The position numbers and the translations under genes are program-made. This document shows, piece by piece, positions 1 to 5,201 of a stretch of DNA of 5,201 bases (the first letter of the stretch is position 1; the number at the start of each line of letters is the position of its first letter). The notes beneath the pieces were generated by a model that was not told where the DNA came from, made no database searches, and was given only the letters and a program-made list of their open reading frames with translations. Origin of the DNA: Methanobacteriota archaeon (GTDB lineage: Archaea > Thermoplasmatota > E2 > DHVEG-1); assembly GCA_026394435.1 (NCBI GenBank), contig JAPKYG010000163.1, positions 1-5,201 of the forward strand, in the 5' to 3' direction.

Positions 1-198
1 ATTACTGAATCCATGAACATGGGACTTAGAATTGGTATGGTTATTTTCACCGCTATCTATTCAATCGTCTTGTTTGTTTTCTTATGGTTTTATCCTTTAG
101 GAAAAGAAAAAGCTTCTAAAATAAGTAAAGAAATTGAGAAGATCCATAAAGCAAAAGAAAAAAAGTTGGAAAAGACGGCCAAAGCTAAAAAAGCATAA
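1..198 (+). CDS. C-terminal end of a GPH-type MFS sugar:cation symporter (5' truncated by the window)
   Basis: The frame is open from base 1 to a TAA at 196-198. It codes for at least 65 residues, so the first ATG at 13 is probably internal and not the true start. The visible part is one hydrophobic helix (about residues 11-31) ending in Phe-Tyr-Pro-Leu (30-33), followed by a highly charged lysine-rich tail of about 30 residues that would lie in the cytoplasm. A Gly-Leu-Arg-Ile lead-in, a last helix ending in FYPL and then a Lys/Glu amphipathic tail is the usual ending of glycoside-pentoside-hexuronide:cation symporters (MFS superfamily), which import sugars with H+ or Na+. The convergent neighbour is an FGGY sugar kinase, which fits a sugar importer. 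Only the last helix is visible, so the family call rests on ending and context. The alternative is a free-standing 61-residue single-helix membrane protein. Confidence 0.68.
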   Translation: MTESMNMGLRIGMVIFTAIYSIVLFVFLWFYPLGKEKASKISKEIEKIHKAKEKKLEKTAKAKKA

Positions 199-205
199 AT
201 AAATG

Positions 206-210
206 AAAAA
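206..210 (-). terminator. Oligo-T tract after the kinase gene (leftward)
   Basis: On the minus strand, T5 followed by C and T3 lies about 30 bases past the kinase stop codon. Archaeal transcription often ends at short T-runs without a hairpin, and I see no strong stem here. It lies in the 42-base gap between the two convergent genes. The call is weak because such runs are common in AT-rich DNA. Confidence 0.35.
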
Positions 211-225
211 TCAAGTCTATTTCTA

Positions 226-231
226 TTTTTT
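226..231 (+). terminator. Oligo-T tract after the transporter gene (rightward)
   Basis: A T6 run follows shorter T-rich stretches 28 bases past the transporter stop, just before the end of the convergent kinase gene. There is no obvious hairpin, which fits an archaeal oligo-T terminator better than a bacterial intrinsic one. Confidence 0.4.
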
Positions 232-240
232 AATAAAGAA

Positions 241-1770
241 CTATGTTTCTAGTTTTTCAAGGGTAAACAGTCCGCAGAGGTCATCATAAAGCTGCACGTA
301 TTTTTTATAGGTATATTTGTAGGTTTCAATGTTCTCTTTTCTTGGTTCAAAGGTTTTCTTTATTCTTACCATACTGTTAGATGCCTCTTTTACACTATCA
401 TATATGCCAACTGCTTTCCCAGCTAAAATTGCTGCACCAAGACATGCTGCCTCTTCGTTTTCAGTGCGAAGAATGTTTTTCCTTGTGATGTCCGCTTTGA
501 TCTGATTCCATATGTCGCTTCGTGCTCCACCACCAAGTACTCTGATTTCATTTACTGGAATATTTAATTCTTCTAACACGTCGATGTTCCTCCTAACAAT
601 ACAAGCTATGGCCTCCATTATCGCTCGTGCAAAATGAGCTTTTGTATGCTTTAATGTAAACCCATAAAAGACGCCTGTGGCTTTGGGATTTGCTTCTGGT
701 GCCATCGCCCCTTGCAGATGCGGCAGCATAACCAGTCCTTCACATCCGGGTGGTACTTTTGTAACTTCCTTTCCAATTAAATCATACGCGTCAATTCCTC
801 TCGTTTTTGCTATCCTCATCTCGTCCTTCCAAAATTGATCCCGATACCATCGTAAAACCATTCCGCCTGTCGTAAACGTATGCGCCATGTAAGTATCCGG
901 AATACCATGATAATGAATAGGCATTCTTGCTTGTTTATCAAAAACCGGTTTTTTTAAAGTAGCACATATTGCGAGAGCAGCACCAGTATTTTCAGAAAAA
1001 GTACCAGGCTTAATATTTCCAACACCAATTGCACCTGCAGCTTGATCTAAAACACCAGTTGATACAACAGTATTTCTTGATAAACCTAATTCTCTTGCAA
1101 TCTCAGATTTAAGTTCTCCTACCGCCTCACCTGATTCTCTCACTGCGGGCAATTGATCCACAGAAACATGCAAATACTGTAACATTTCATCCCAATACTT
1201 TTTCGTAGAAATATTCCAATAAACTGTTGAACTAAGTAAAGAACCTTCTGCTACTAATTCATCCGTCATTCTATAAATAAGATAATCCTCCAACAGGAGA
1301 AACTTATAAACCCTATCAAAAATATTTTTTTCATGTTCTCGAATCCAAAAAATTTTAGATGCGGGCCACGTAGGAACGATCTTTACCTGTCCTGTGGTTT
1401 TATATGATAAACCATCCACATCAAACTGTTTAGATAAAACCTCTGCTTCCTCCTGTGCTCTGTTGTCCAACCAAATTATTGCATTTCTAAGAGGGTTACC
1501 CTTTTTATCAATCATCAATAAGGTTTCACCTTGAACTGAAAGCCCTAATGCTCGAATATCCTCAACTTTCACTTTAGTTTTCTTCAATACGTCTTTTATC
1601 CCAAATTTAAAAGCATTCCAAAAAGTCTCAGCTGGTAGTTCAACAGCTAATGCTGTAGGAGTCAATAATTCATATTCTCGCGTAGAAATCCCTAACAATC
1701 TACCGTTTTCATCAAAAAGAGACGACTTAAATGCTGTAGTACCTGCATCTATACTTAAGATATAATTCAT
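241..1770 (-). CDS. FGGY-family carbohydrate kinase (xylulokinase/YgcE-like group), substrate unknown
   Basis: An ATP-dependent cytoplasmic sugar or polyol kinase of 509 residues, the normal full length for the FGGY family (ASKHA fold). Numbering from the ATG at 1770, the N-terminal phosphate-binding motif is D8-A-G-T-T12. S78-V-Q-G-E82 and W100-L-D-N-R104 lie in the sugar-binding lobe. D242 in G-V-L-D-Q-A-A-G is the expected catalytic base. N261-T-G-A-A264 is the second phosphate loop. P350-H-L-Q-G with the following A-P-E-A-N-P is the FGGY signature region. G413-G-G-A-R-S is the adenosine motif, followed by W421 and D427. The SVQGE and ENTGAALAI signatures recall the YgcE-like subgroup more than classical XylB or GlpK, but this is from memory. 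A GTG at 1773 is possible, but ATG at 1770 sits five bases after GGTGAT and is preferred. It follows the cupin in the same direction and converges on a sugar transporter, so it probably phosphorylates the imported sugar. No key residue is missing. Confidence 0.93.
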   Translation of the reverse strand: MNYILSIDAGTTAFKSSLFDENGRLLGISTREYELLTPTALAVELPAETFWNAFKFGIKDVLKKTKVKVEDIRALGLSVQGETLLMIDKKGNPLRNAIIWLDNRAQEEAEVLSKQFDVDGLSYKTTGQVKIVPTWPASKIFWIREHEKNIFDRVYKFLLLEDYLIYRMTDELVAEGSLLSSTVYWNISTKKYWDEMLQYLHVSVDQLPAVRESGEAVGELKSEIARELGLSRNTVVSTGVLDQAAGAIGVGNIKPGTFSENTGAALAICATLKKPVFDKQARMPIHYHGIPDTYMAHTFTTGGMVLRWYRDQFWKDEMRIAKTRGIDAYDLIGKEVTKVPPGCEGLVMLPHLQGAMAPEANPKATGVFYGFTLKHTKAHFARAIMEAIACIVRRNIDVLEELNIPVNEIRVLGGGARSDIWNQIKADITRKNILRTENEEAACLGAAILAGKAVGIYDSVKEASNSMVRIKKTFEPRKENIETYKYTYKKYVQLYDDLCGLFTLEKLET

Positions 1771-1775
1771 CACTT

Positions 1776-1781
1776 ATCACC
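1776..1781 (-). promoter_or_regulatory. Ribosome-binding site of the kinase (GGTGAT), decides the start
   Basis: Minus-strand GGTGAT is a six-base match to the complement of the 16S rRNA 3' end. It is five bases from ATG at 1770 but only two from the upstream GTG at 1773. The spacing favours ATG as the true start. It lies between the cupin stop and the kinase start, so the two genes are probably co-transcribed, with independent initiation on the kinase. Confidence 0.75.
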
Positions 1782-1793
1782 TATTTCAAAATT

Positions 1794-2072
1794 TTAAATG
1801 AGTTTATGAGGTTCTCCTACAGGAATAATCACTGCATCGCCCTCTTCTAACTTTTTACTAACTTTTGAAAATTTACAAGTCACTTTACCTTTTGCGACAA
1901 AAAAGATCTCTTCGCCATACTTATGTCCTGGATCAACAGCTCCTTCTTTTCCTGGTTCAAGGTATGATGTACCAAATACTATCTTATGTGTCTTAACATA
2001 AAGATTACACTTTTCATCCCCTTCAAAAAATTCTTTTGCATCTTTAAACTTAATTAATTTAATATCCTGCAT
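1794..2072 (-). CDS. Small single-domain cupin protein, apparently cut short at the C-terminus
   Basis: A 92-residue cytoplasmic protein made of a single cupin (Cupin_2-like) beta-barrel. Motif 1 is visible as G44, five residues, H50-K-Y52, then E54-E55 and G62. The second histidine usual in metal-binding cupins is a tyrosine here. Motif 2 is G79-D-A-V-I-I-P84-V-G86-E-P-H89, after which the protein ends at K-L-I and TAA. Small cupins usually run 15-25 residues further to complete the barrel, so this one looks truncated. The same frame continues past the stop for seven codons to a TGA overlapping the kinase ATG. It starts at ATG 2072 with a weak GGGGAA upstream and is first in a leftward pair with the FGGY kinase. 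Small cupins beside sugar kinases can be isomerases, sugar binders or sensors, and nothing here decides between these. Fold confidence is high, function unknown. Confidence 0.85.
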   Translation of the reverse strand: MQDIKLIKFKDAKEFFEGDEKCNLYVKTHKIVFGTSYLEPGKEGAVDPGHKYGEEIFFVAKGKVTCKFSKVSKKLEEGDAVIIPVGEPHKLI

Positions 2073-2078
2073 TGTCTC

Positions 2079-2084
2079 TTCCCC
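2079..2084 (-). promoter_or_regulatory. Weak purine-rich ribosome-binding site of the cupin
   Basis: GGGGAA followed by GAGACA precedes the cupin ATG on the minus strand by six bases. It is only a partial Shine-Dalgarno match, clearly weaker than the GGTGAT of the kinase. Confidence 0.4.
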
Positions 2085-2125
2085 GTTACGCTATCATAAT
2101 TAACTTCTCTACTTAAATTTTTTTT

Positions 2126-2134
2126 CATATAAAC
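2126..2134 (-). promoter_or_regulatory. Candidate archaeal TATA box for the cupin-kinase unit
   Basis: Minus-strand GTTTATATG, followed by an A-rich then mixed stretch, lies about 55 bases upstream of the cupin ATG. An archaeal start about 25 bases downstream of the box centre would fall near 2104 and leave a leader of about 30 bases. The surrounding DNA is so AT-rich that other TATA-like sites compete, so this is a tentative choice. Confidence 0.4.
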
Positions 2135-2171
2135 ATGTATATTATTAATATTCAAAAGATTCTGTTAATTT

Positions 2172-2219
2172 AATTAGACAATAATTAGATTTTATCCTTA
2201 TTTAATTTAAGAAATTAGA
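2172..2219. repeat. Three direct copies of AATTAGA
   Basis: AATTAGA occurs at 2172-2178, 2183-2189 and 2213-2219. The first two copies share an extra leading T. Offsets of 11 and 30 bases would place the copies on about the same face of the helix. They lie upstream of both candidate promoters, so they could bind a regulator. In AT-rich DNA a seven-base repeat can also arise by chance. Confidence 0.35.
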
Positions 2220-2264
2220 AGATTTTGGTAATAATTATATAATAAATTACTTATATAACTTAAT

Positions 2265-2279
2265 CTATTATAATAATAG
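2265..2279. repeat. 15-base inverted repeat CTATTA-TAA-TAATAG
   Basis: Perfect six-base arms flank a three-base spacer, about 40 bases upstream of the TATA-like element of the rightward gene. Its size and symmetry would suit a dimeric DNA-binding protein. It is composed almost only of A and T, so chance is a serious alternative. Confidence 0.3.
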
Positions 2280-2318
2280 CAAATGATTATATTTCCCTGA
2301 ATCAATAATAAATAATGA

Positions 2319-2326
2319 TTTAAATA
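2319..2326 (+). promoter_or_regulatory. Candidate archaeal TATA box for the surface-protein gene
   Basis: TTTAAATA lies 41 bases before the ATG at 2368. Transcription starting about 25 bases beyond the box centre would begin near 2348 and give a leader of about 20 bases that includes the G-run at 2349-2353. Spacing and sequence fit a standard archaeal promoter. Upstream purines (AATAATGA) could serve as a weak BRE. Confidence 0.5.
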
Positions 2327-2348
2327 CCTATTTGGTTAATGAAAAAAT

Positions 2349-2362
2349 GGGGGAAATTTGAT
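2349..2362 (+). promoter_or_regulatory. Possible translation-initiation signals of the surface-protein gene
   Basis: A G5 run (2349-2353) and a TGAT (2359-2362) precede ATG 2368. TGAT has the same five-base spacing as GGTGAT of the kinase, but only four matching bases. An in-frame ATG at 2347 is closed after four codons by TGA at 2359, so 2368 is the first possible ATG of the long frame. Confidence 0.4.
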
Positions 2363-2367
2363 TTACT

Positions 2368-5201
2368 ATGACCTATAGTAAAATTTGTATAAGTGGGGTT
2401 CTTCTTGTCACCTTGCTTTCTTCAATAAGTTTACCTGTTTCTTCACAACAAAATCTATCCTGGTGGGATAAAAATTGGTCTTCTAGACAAGAAATAACTA
2501 TTCCGATTGATACCAGTCTTGAAATAGCTAAATATCAACCAGTTGATATTAGAATAAACTTCAATGACCCTTGTTGGGCTAAAAATACAGATGAAAATTC
2601 AATACGTGTAATTTATTGGGATAAAAATAGCTGGAATGAGATAGAATCACAAATATATAATCTTGATAAATCAGATGATACTCATATAAAATCATGCAGC
2701 CTTGTTTTTCTCATACCTAAAGAAGCCACTGGCAAAGAATCATATTATGTATATTATGATGATAGTGAAAAACCAAAGGTTGATTATCCAGATCACGTCA
2801 TCCTTACAAAAGAGCATTATTATTATGAACCGATTCCTGGTCAAAAAGCAGATTTTGATTATTATAAAATAACAGATGAAGGTTTTTGTATCTACGGAGT
2901 GGGCATCCAAGGTATGATGATGACGGAGTATGGCTCTCAGATGATTTTCAGGCAAAGCAAAGGACAGAGAGATTTTAGCTATAAATATTGGGATAGACTT
3001 GCTTCATTTTGTTTCCAATACCGAGATCCTAGTTTACCCGTGGGTCAAGATACGATAACTACCCGTATGAAGCTTATATCCAGTGAGATTTTCGTTGATG
3101 GAAACTTAATGGTGCAGTTTGGTATTGTCAGTACCAATACCCGTGAGAACGCTAAAACAACCGATATCTACAAGTATTATTATTCTCCATTAGATCTTAA
3201 AAGAATTTGTGTACATGTAAAACATGAGATTTTAAAAGATATTAACGTAGCTGAAGTTGAAAAGCTAGATGGAGAATATGCGTTTACGAGTGGATTTAAA
3301 ACAAGAAGTGAAGCAAACGCTTTCTTAAACACCGGTGAAATATTACCCTTTCTTCATTATTATAATAAAGATGGCAACGTAAAAGAAATTCCGGCGGATA
3401 CCGATCCGAAATCAAGAGATGAGGAATGGCTTATATCAGTAGAAGATAATGCTGATTTAGGAAACTATCCGTGGATCTCTGCAGATAGTGGTGAAACAGG
3501 GAAAGCACATGCTCTAATTTTCTCATCAAATAAGGTTGTAAAATCAGGGAAAGATGAACAAGATGGCATTCAGGTAAAAGCCAGTCAAAAACAAGAAGTA
3601 GACATCCCAGGGTTACAGGCGTATTCCTCTGGCATGGGGTGTTTTCGTAATGCATATAATTCTGATGGTTCAACTGATCTCTCTATTCCTTCTGATTTAC
3701 AAGTCGAATTTGATGGTGAGTTCTTTACCACAGAAATAAATAGCTATAAGGATGTACAAAACGAAGCAATCTTCTTCCAATCACTCGTTAAATACCGACC
3801 ACTGTTTAATGAAAATGTAAGCGGTAGTGAAAAGGAAGAAGAAAAATACAATCTAACTATATTTACTCATTTGGCACCATCTTTCCCACTAGGTTCGCTC
3901 ATTTCTGCAGCCTCAGGAAAAAATTTTTCTTATACTTACGCAGAGTTGTATCTAAATGGAAATCTAATCTCATCCGGTATATGTAGCAGAATATCACTAG
4001 CCGGAGAATTAAATCTTGAAAAAATCACTCTATCTGGAATTATCAAATTGTTTGATTGGAAAAACATATCATTTTTCAAAAAAATCCAATTCCCGAAACT
4101 TTTCCCAGGGATCTACGTCGTTAAAATCTATATAAAATCTGGTCAAAAAAGCAACTATATTGGAGTACAACCTGTTGAAATCAAAGGGGATACGAGAGTT
4201 GATGTGGTTTGCTCAAAACAACAAAAGATAACCATCAGCGTTACCGATCAAAACAAGCAAAGTGTTTCGAATGCCCATTGTATTCTTTTCATAGGAAATG
4301 TCTCTATTGAAGAGAATTATACGAATGTGAAAGGGGAAAGCTTACTCTTCGCACCAAAAGGAAAATACGATCTTAAGGTATTGTACAATGGTTTTAATCT
4401 TTTAGAGAAGAAGATTCGATTGGGAATCATCCCCAAAGGAGAAAATTTCCAGGTCACTCTCTCAAGCTTGCAGCTGTTTGTAAAAGATAAACTCGGGCTT
4501 CCACCAGGAATTTCTATTAGACCCGTTGCAACGAGTGAGGAAATGGAGACACCGACAAATATCTTACCAAAAGAAGTAGAACCGGGTACTTATCTTTTTA
4601 CCAATCTCCCGAAAGCTCGTTATAAAATCCAGATTTCATACAAGACTTTCCTGGACGAGATAACGTTTCGGATTCCCGATGATGGTGATAATGTTGATAT
4701 GGAGTTTTCTCCTATGTTCCAGCTTACAACCACTGTTTTTGATTCCCGGGGAAGTACCGTATCAAAAATGGCAATCGATATCACAAGAGCAGGCAAATCA
4801 TTACAAAATACCACCGATGCCAACGGCGTTGCATCGTTCTTCATCCCCGTAGGGAGTTATCTGATAAAAGCATCGTCCGATGGGAATAGCATTGGTGACA
4901 AACAAGTAGAAGTGTTGAGAGATGAAGCCACGGATCTTGTGACGACAATAGAGCCTGTTTTTCCGTTGATAATGATCATTGTTGCACTCCTGATAATTGG
5001 AGGGGGAACTGTATTGATTTTGTTGAAAAAATGCACTCTTGCTTCATTTTTGAAACTCTTTGGAGTTGCTCTTTGTATCATTGCGGTGGTTATGCCATGG
5101 TGGGGGCTCTCTGGTACTGCTGCAACTCCATTTGCAATCCGATCAACAAGCACGTTTCTCATCCCCCAGACTATTGTTACTACGACAACTGTTGGAACTC
5201 A
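2368..5201 (+). CDS. Large secreted, membrane-anchored surface protein with DUF2341-like and Ig-like/carboxypeptidase-regulatory-like modules (3' truncated by the window)
   Basis: The frame is open without interruption for 944 codons and runs off the window. Residues 1-26 are a signal peptide: Lys5, a hydrophobic core at about 6-24, and a likely cut after V-S-S26. Residues 32-132 look DUF2341-like: W-W-D-K-N-W, then R40 and I-T-I, a later Y-W-D, and Y-Y-V-Y-Y-D. This family is a beta-rich, presumably ligand-binding domain of surface proteins. Residues 140-600 are beta-strand-rich and I cannot assign them. Three successive beta-sandwich modules of the carboxypeptidase-regulatory/Ig-like kind follow at about 618-690, 700-770 and 783-851; the third has T-D-A-N-G-V-A and P-V-G-S-Y. 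Helix 1 spans 866-886, then K-K and a second helix at about 892-909, then P910-W-W-G-L-S-G and a Thr-rich stretch. The topology is a large outside portion, KK inside, and the WW loop outside. At least nine N-X-S/T sequons lie in the outside part. It diverges from the sugar genes, so a role in sugar capture is only a guess. No catalytic motif was recognised. Confidence 0.9.
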   Translation, partial: MTYSKICISGVLLVTLLSSISLPVSSQQNLSWWDKNWSSRQEITIPIDTSLEIAKYQPVDIRINFNDPCWAKNTDENSIRVIYWDKNSWNEIESQIYNLDKSDDTHIKSCSLVFLIPKEATGKESYYVYYDDSEKPKVDYPDHVILTKEHYYYEPIPGQKADFDYYKITDEGFCIYGVGIQGMMMTEYGSQMIFRQSKGQRDFSYKYWDRLASFCFQYRDPSLPVGQDTITTRMKLISSEIFVDGNLMVQFGIVSTNTRENAKTTDIYKYYYSPLDLKRICVHVKHEILKDINVAEVEKLDGEYAFTSGFKTRSEANAFLNTGEILPFLHYYNKDGNVKEIPADTDPKSRDEEWLISVEDNADLGNYPWISADSGETGKAHALIFSSNKVVKSGKDEQDGIQVKASQKQEVDIPGLQAYSSGMGCFRNAYNSDGSTDLSIPSDLQVEFDGEFFTTEINSYKDVQNEAIFFQSLVKYRPLFNENVSGSEKEEEKYNLTIFTHLAPSFPLGSLISAASGKNFSYTYAELYLNGNLISSGICSRISLAGELNLEKITLSGIIKLFDWKNISFFKKIQFPKLFPGIYVVKIYIKSGQKSNYIGVQPVEIKGDTRVDVVCSKQQKITISVTDQNKQSVSNAHCILFIGNVSIEENYTNVKGESLLFAPKGKYDLKVLYNGFNLLEKKIRLGIIPKGENFQVTLSSLQLFVKDKLGLPPGISIRPVATSEEMETPTNILPKEVEPGTYLFTNLPKARYKIQISYKTFLDEITFRIPDDGDNVDMEFSPMFQLTTTVFDSRGSTVSKMAIDITRAGKSLQNTTDANGVASFFIPVGSYLIKASSDGNSIGDKQVEVLRDEATDLVTTIEPVFPLIMIIVALLIIGGGTVLILLKKCTLASFLKLFGVALCIIAVVMPWWGLSGTAATPFAIRSTSTFLIPQTIVTTTTVGT

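Larger units (their letters stand above)
2073..2367. other. Divergent intergenic region, very AT-rich
   Basis: No coding frame of note lies between the divergent cupin-kinase unit and the surface-protein gene. One 60-base row (2281-2340) has only 11 G or C bases. The region must carry promoters for both directions. Candidates are a TATA-like element on each strand, three copies of AATTAGA, a 15-base inverted repeat and a TTATATAA palindrome at 2251-2258. I see no tRNA, structured RNA or attachment-site signature. Confidence 0.7.

Noticed and set aside
13..198. Complete small single-helix membrane protein starting at ATG 13
   Set aside because: The frame is open upstream to base 1, and the helix with an FYPL ending plus Lys/Glu tail looks like a transporter C-terminus. 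A truncated gene is the better reading, though the alternative is not excluded.
1771..1773. GTG start for the kinase one codon upstream
   Set aside because: It would leave only two bases between GGTGAT and the start codon. The ATG at 1770 has a normal five-base gap.
2268..2274. Bacterial-type -10 box (TATAAT) in the intergenic region
   Set aside because: It lies within nearly pure A/T sequence, about 95 bases from the rightward start and without a convincing -35 partner, so it carries little information.
2073..2367. CRISPR array or mobile-element ends
   Set aside because: The repeats are only seven bases long with irregular spacing. There are no terminal inverted repeats, target duplications or transposase fragments anywhere in the window.
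2740..2955. 71-codon open frame on the minus strand
   Set aside because: It lies wholly inside the long rightward surface-protein frame and has no convincing start context. Its protein is a low-complexity Ile/Phe-rich antisense shadow.
3431..3673. 80-codon open frame on the minus strand
   Set aside because: Antisense to the continuous surface-protein frame, with no recognisable motif or start signal.
4620..5162. Two adjacent minus-strand open frames of 74 and 101 codons
   Set aside because: Both are opposite the Ig-like and membrane part of the surface protein, whose strand pattern and helices are clearly the real coding signal.

Overview
This AT-rich window most likely comes from an archaeon. 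The signs are a large secreted, membrane-anchored protein with a DUF2341-like N-terminus and a multi-helix C-terminal membrane domain, TATA-box-like rather than clear sigma-type promoters, bare oligo-T tracts after genes, and a GGTGAT ribosome-binding site. A lineage such as Bathyarchaeia is a guess. Bacterial relatives of the sugar genes are also common, so the domain assignment is probable, not certain.

Layout: positions 1-198 (+) hold the last 65 codons of a transporter that I read as a GPH-type (glycoside-pentoside-hexuronide) sugar:cation symporter of the MFS superfamily. It converges on a two-gene leftward unit: a small cupin (1794-2072, -) followed after 21 bases by an FGGY-family carbohydrate kinase (241-1770, -). 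A 42-base gap with T-tracts in both orientations separates kinase and transporter. Together they look like a sugar or polyol uptake-and-phosphorylation locus: the symporter imports the substrate, the kinase traps it as a phosphate, and the cupin may be an isomerase-like or binding accessory. The substrate cannot be read from the sequence.

A very AT-rich 295-base divergent intergenic region (2073-2367) carries plausible promoters for both directions, a phased direct repeat and a short inverted repeat. Rightward from 2368 an uninterrupted reading frame of more than 944 codons runs off the end of the window. It encodes a signal peptide, a DUF2341-like domain, a long unassigned beta-rich middle, three consecutive carboxypeptidase-regulatory/Ig-like beta-sandwich modules, and at least two transmembrane helices with a conspicuous Pro-Trp-Trp and Thr-rich loop. 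It is probably a cell-surface protein.

The observations most worth a second look are this surface protein (its unassigned middle and its C-terminal membrane domain), and the cupin, which stops inside its second conserved motif. The same frame continues past that stop to a TGATG overlap with the kinase start, which suggests a recently acquired premature stop.
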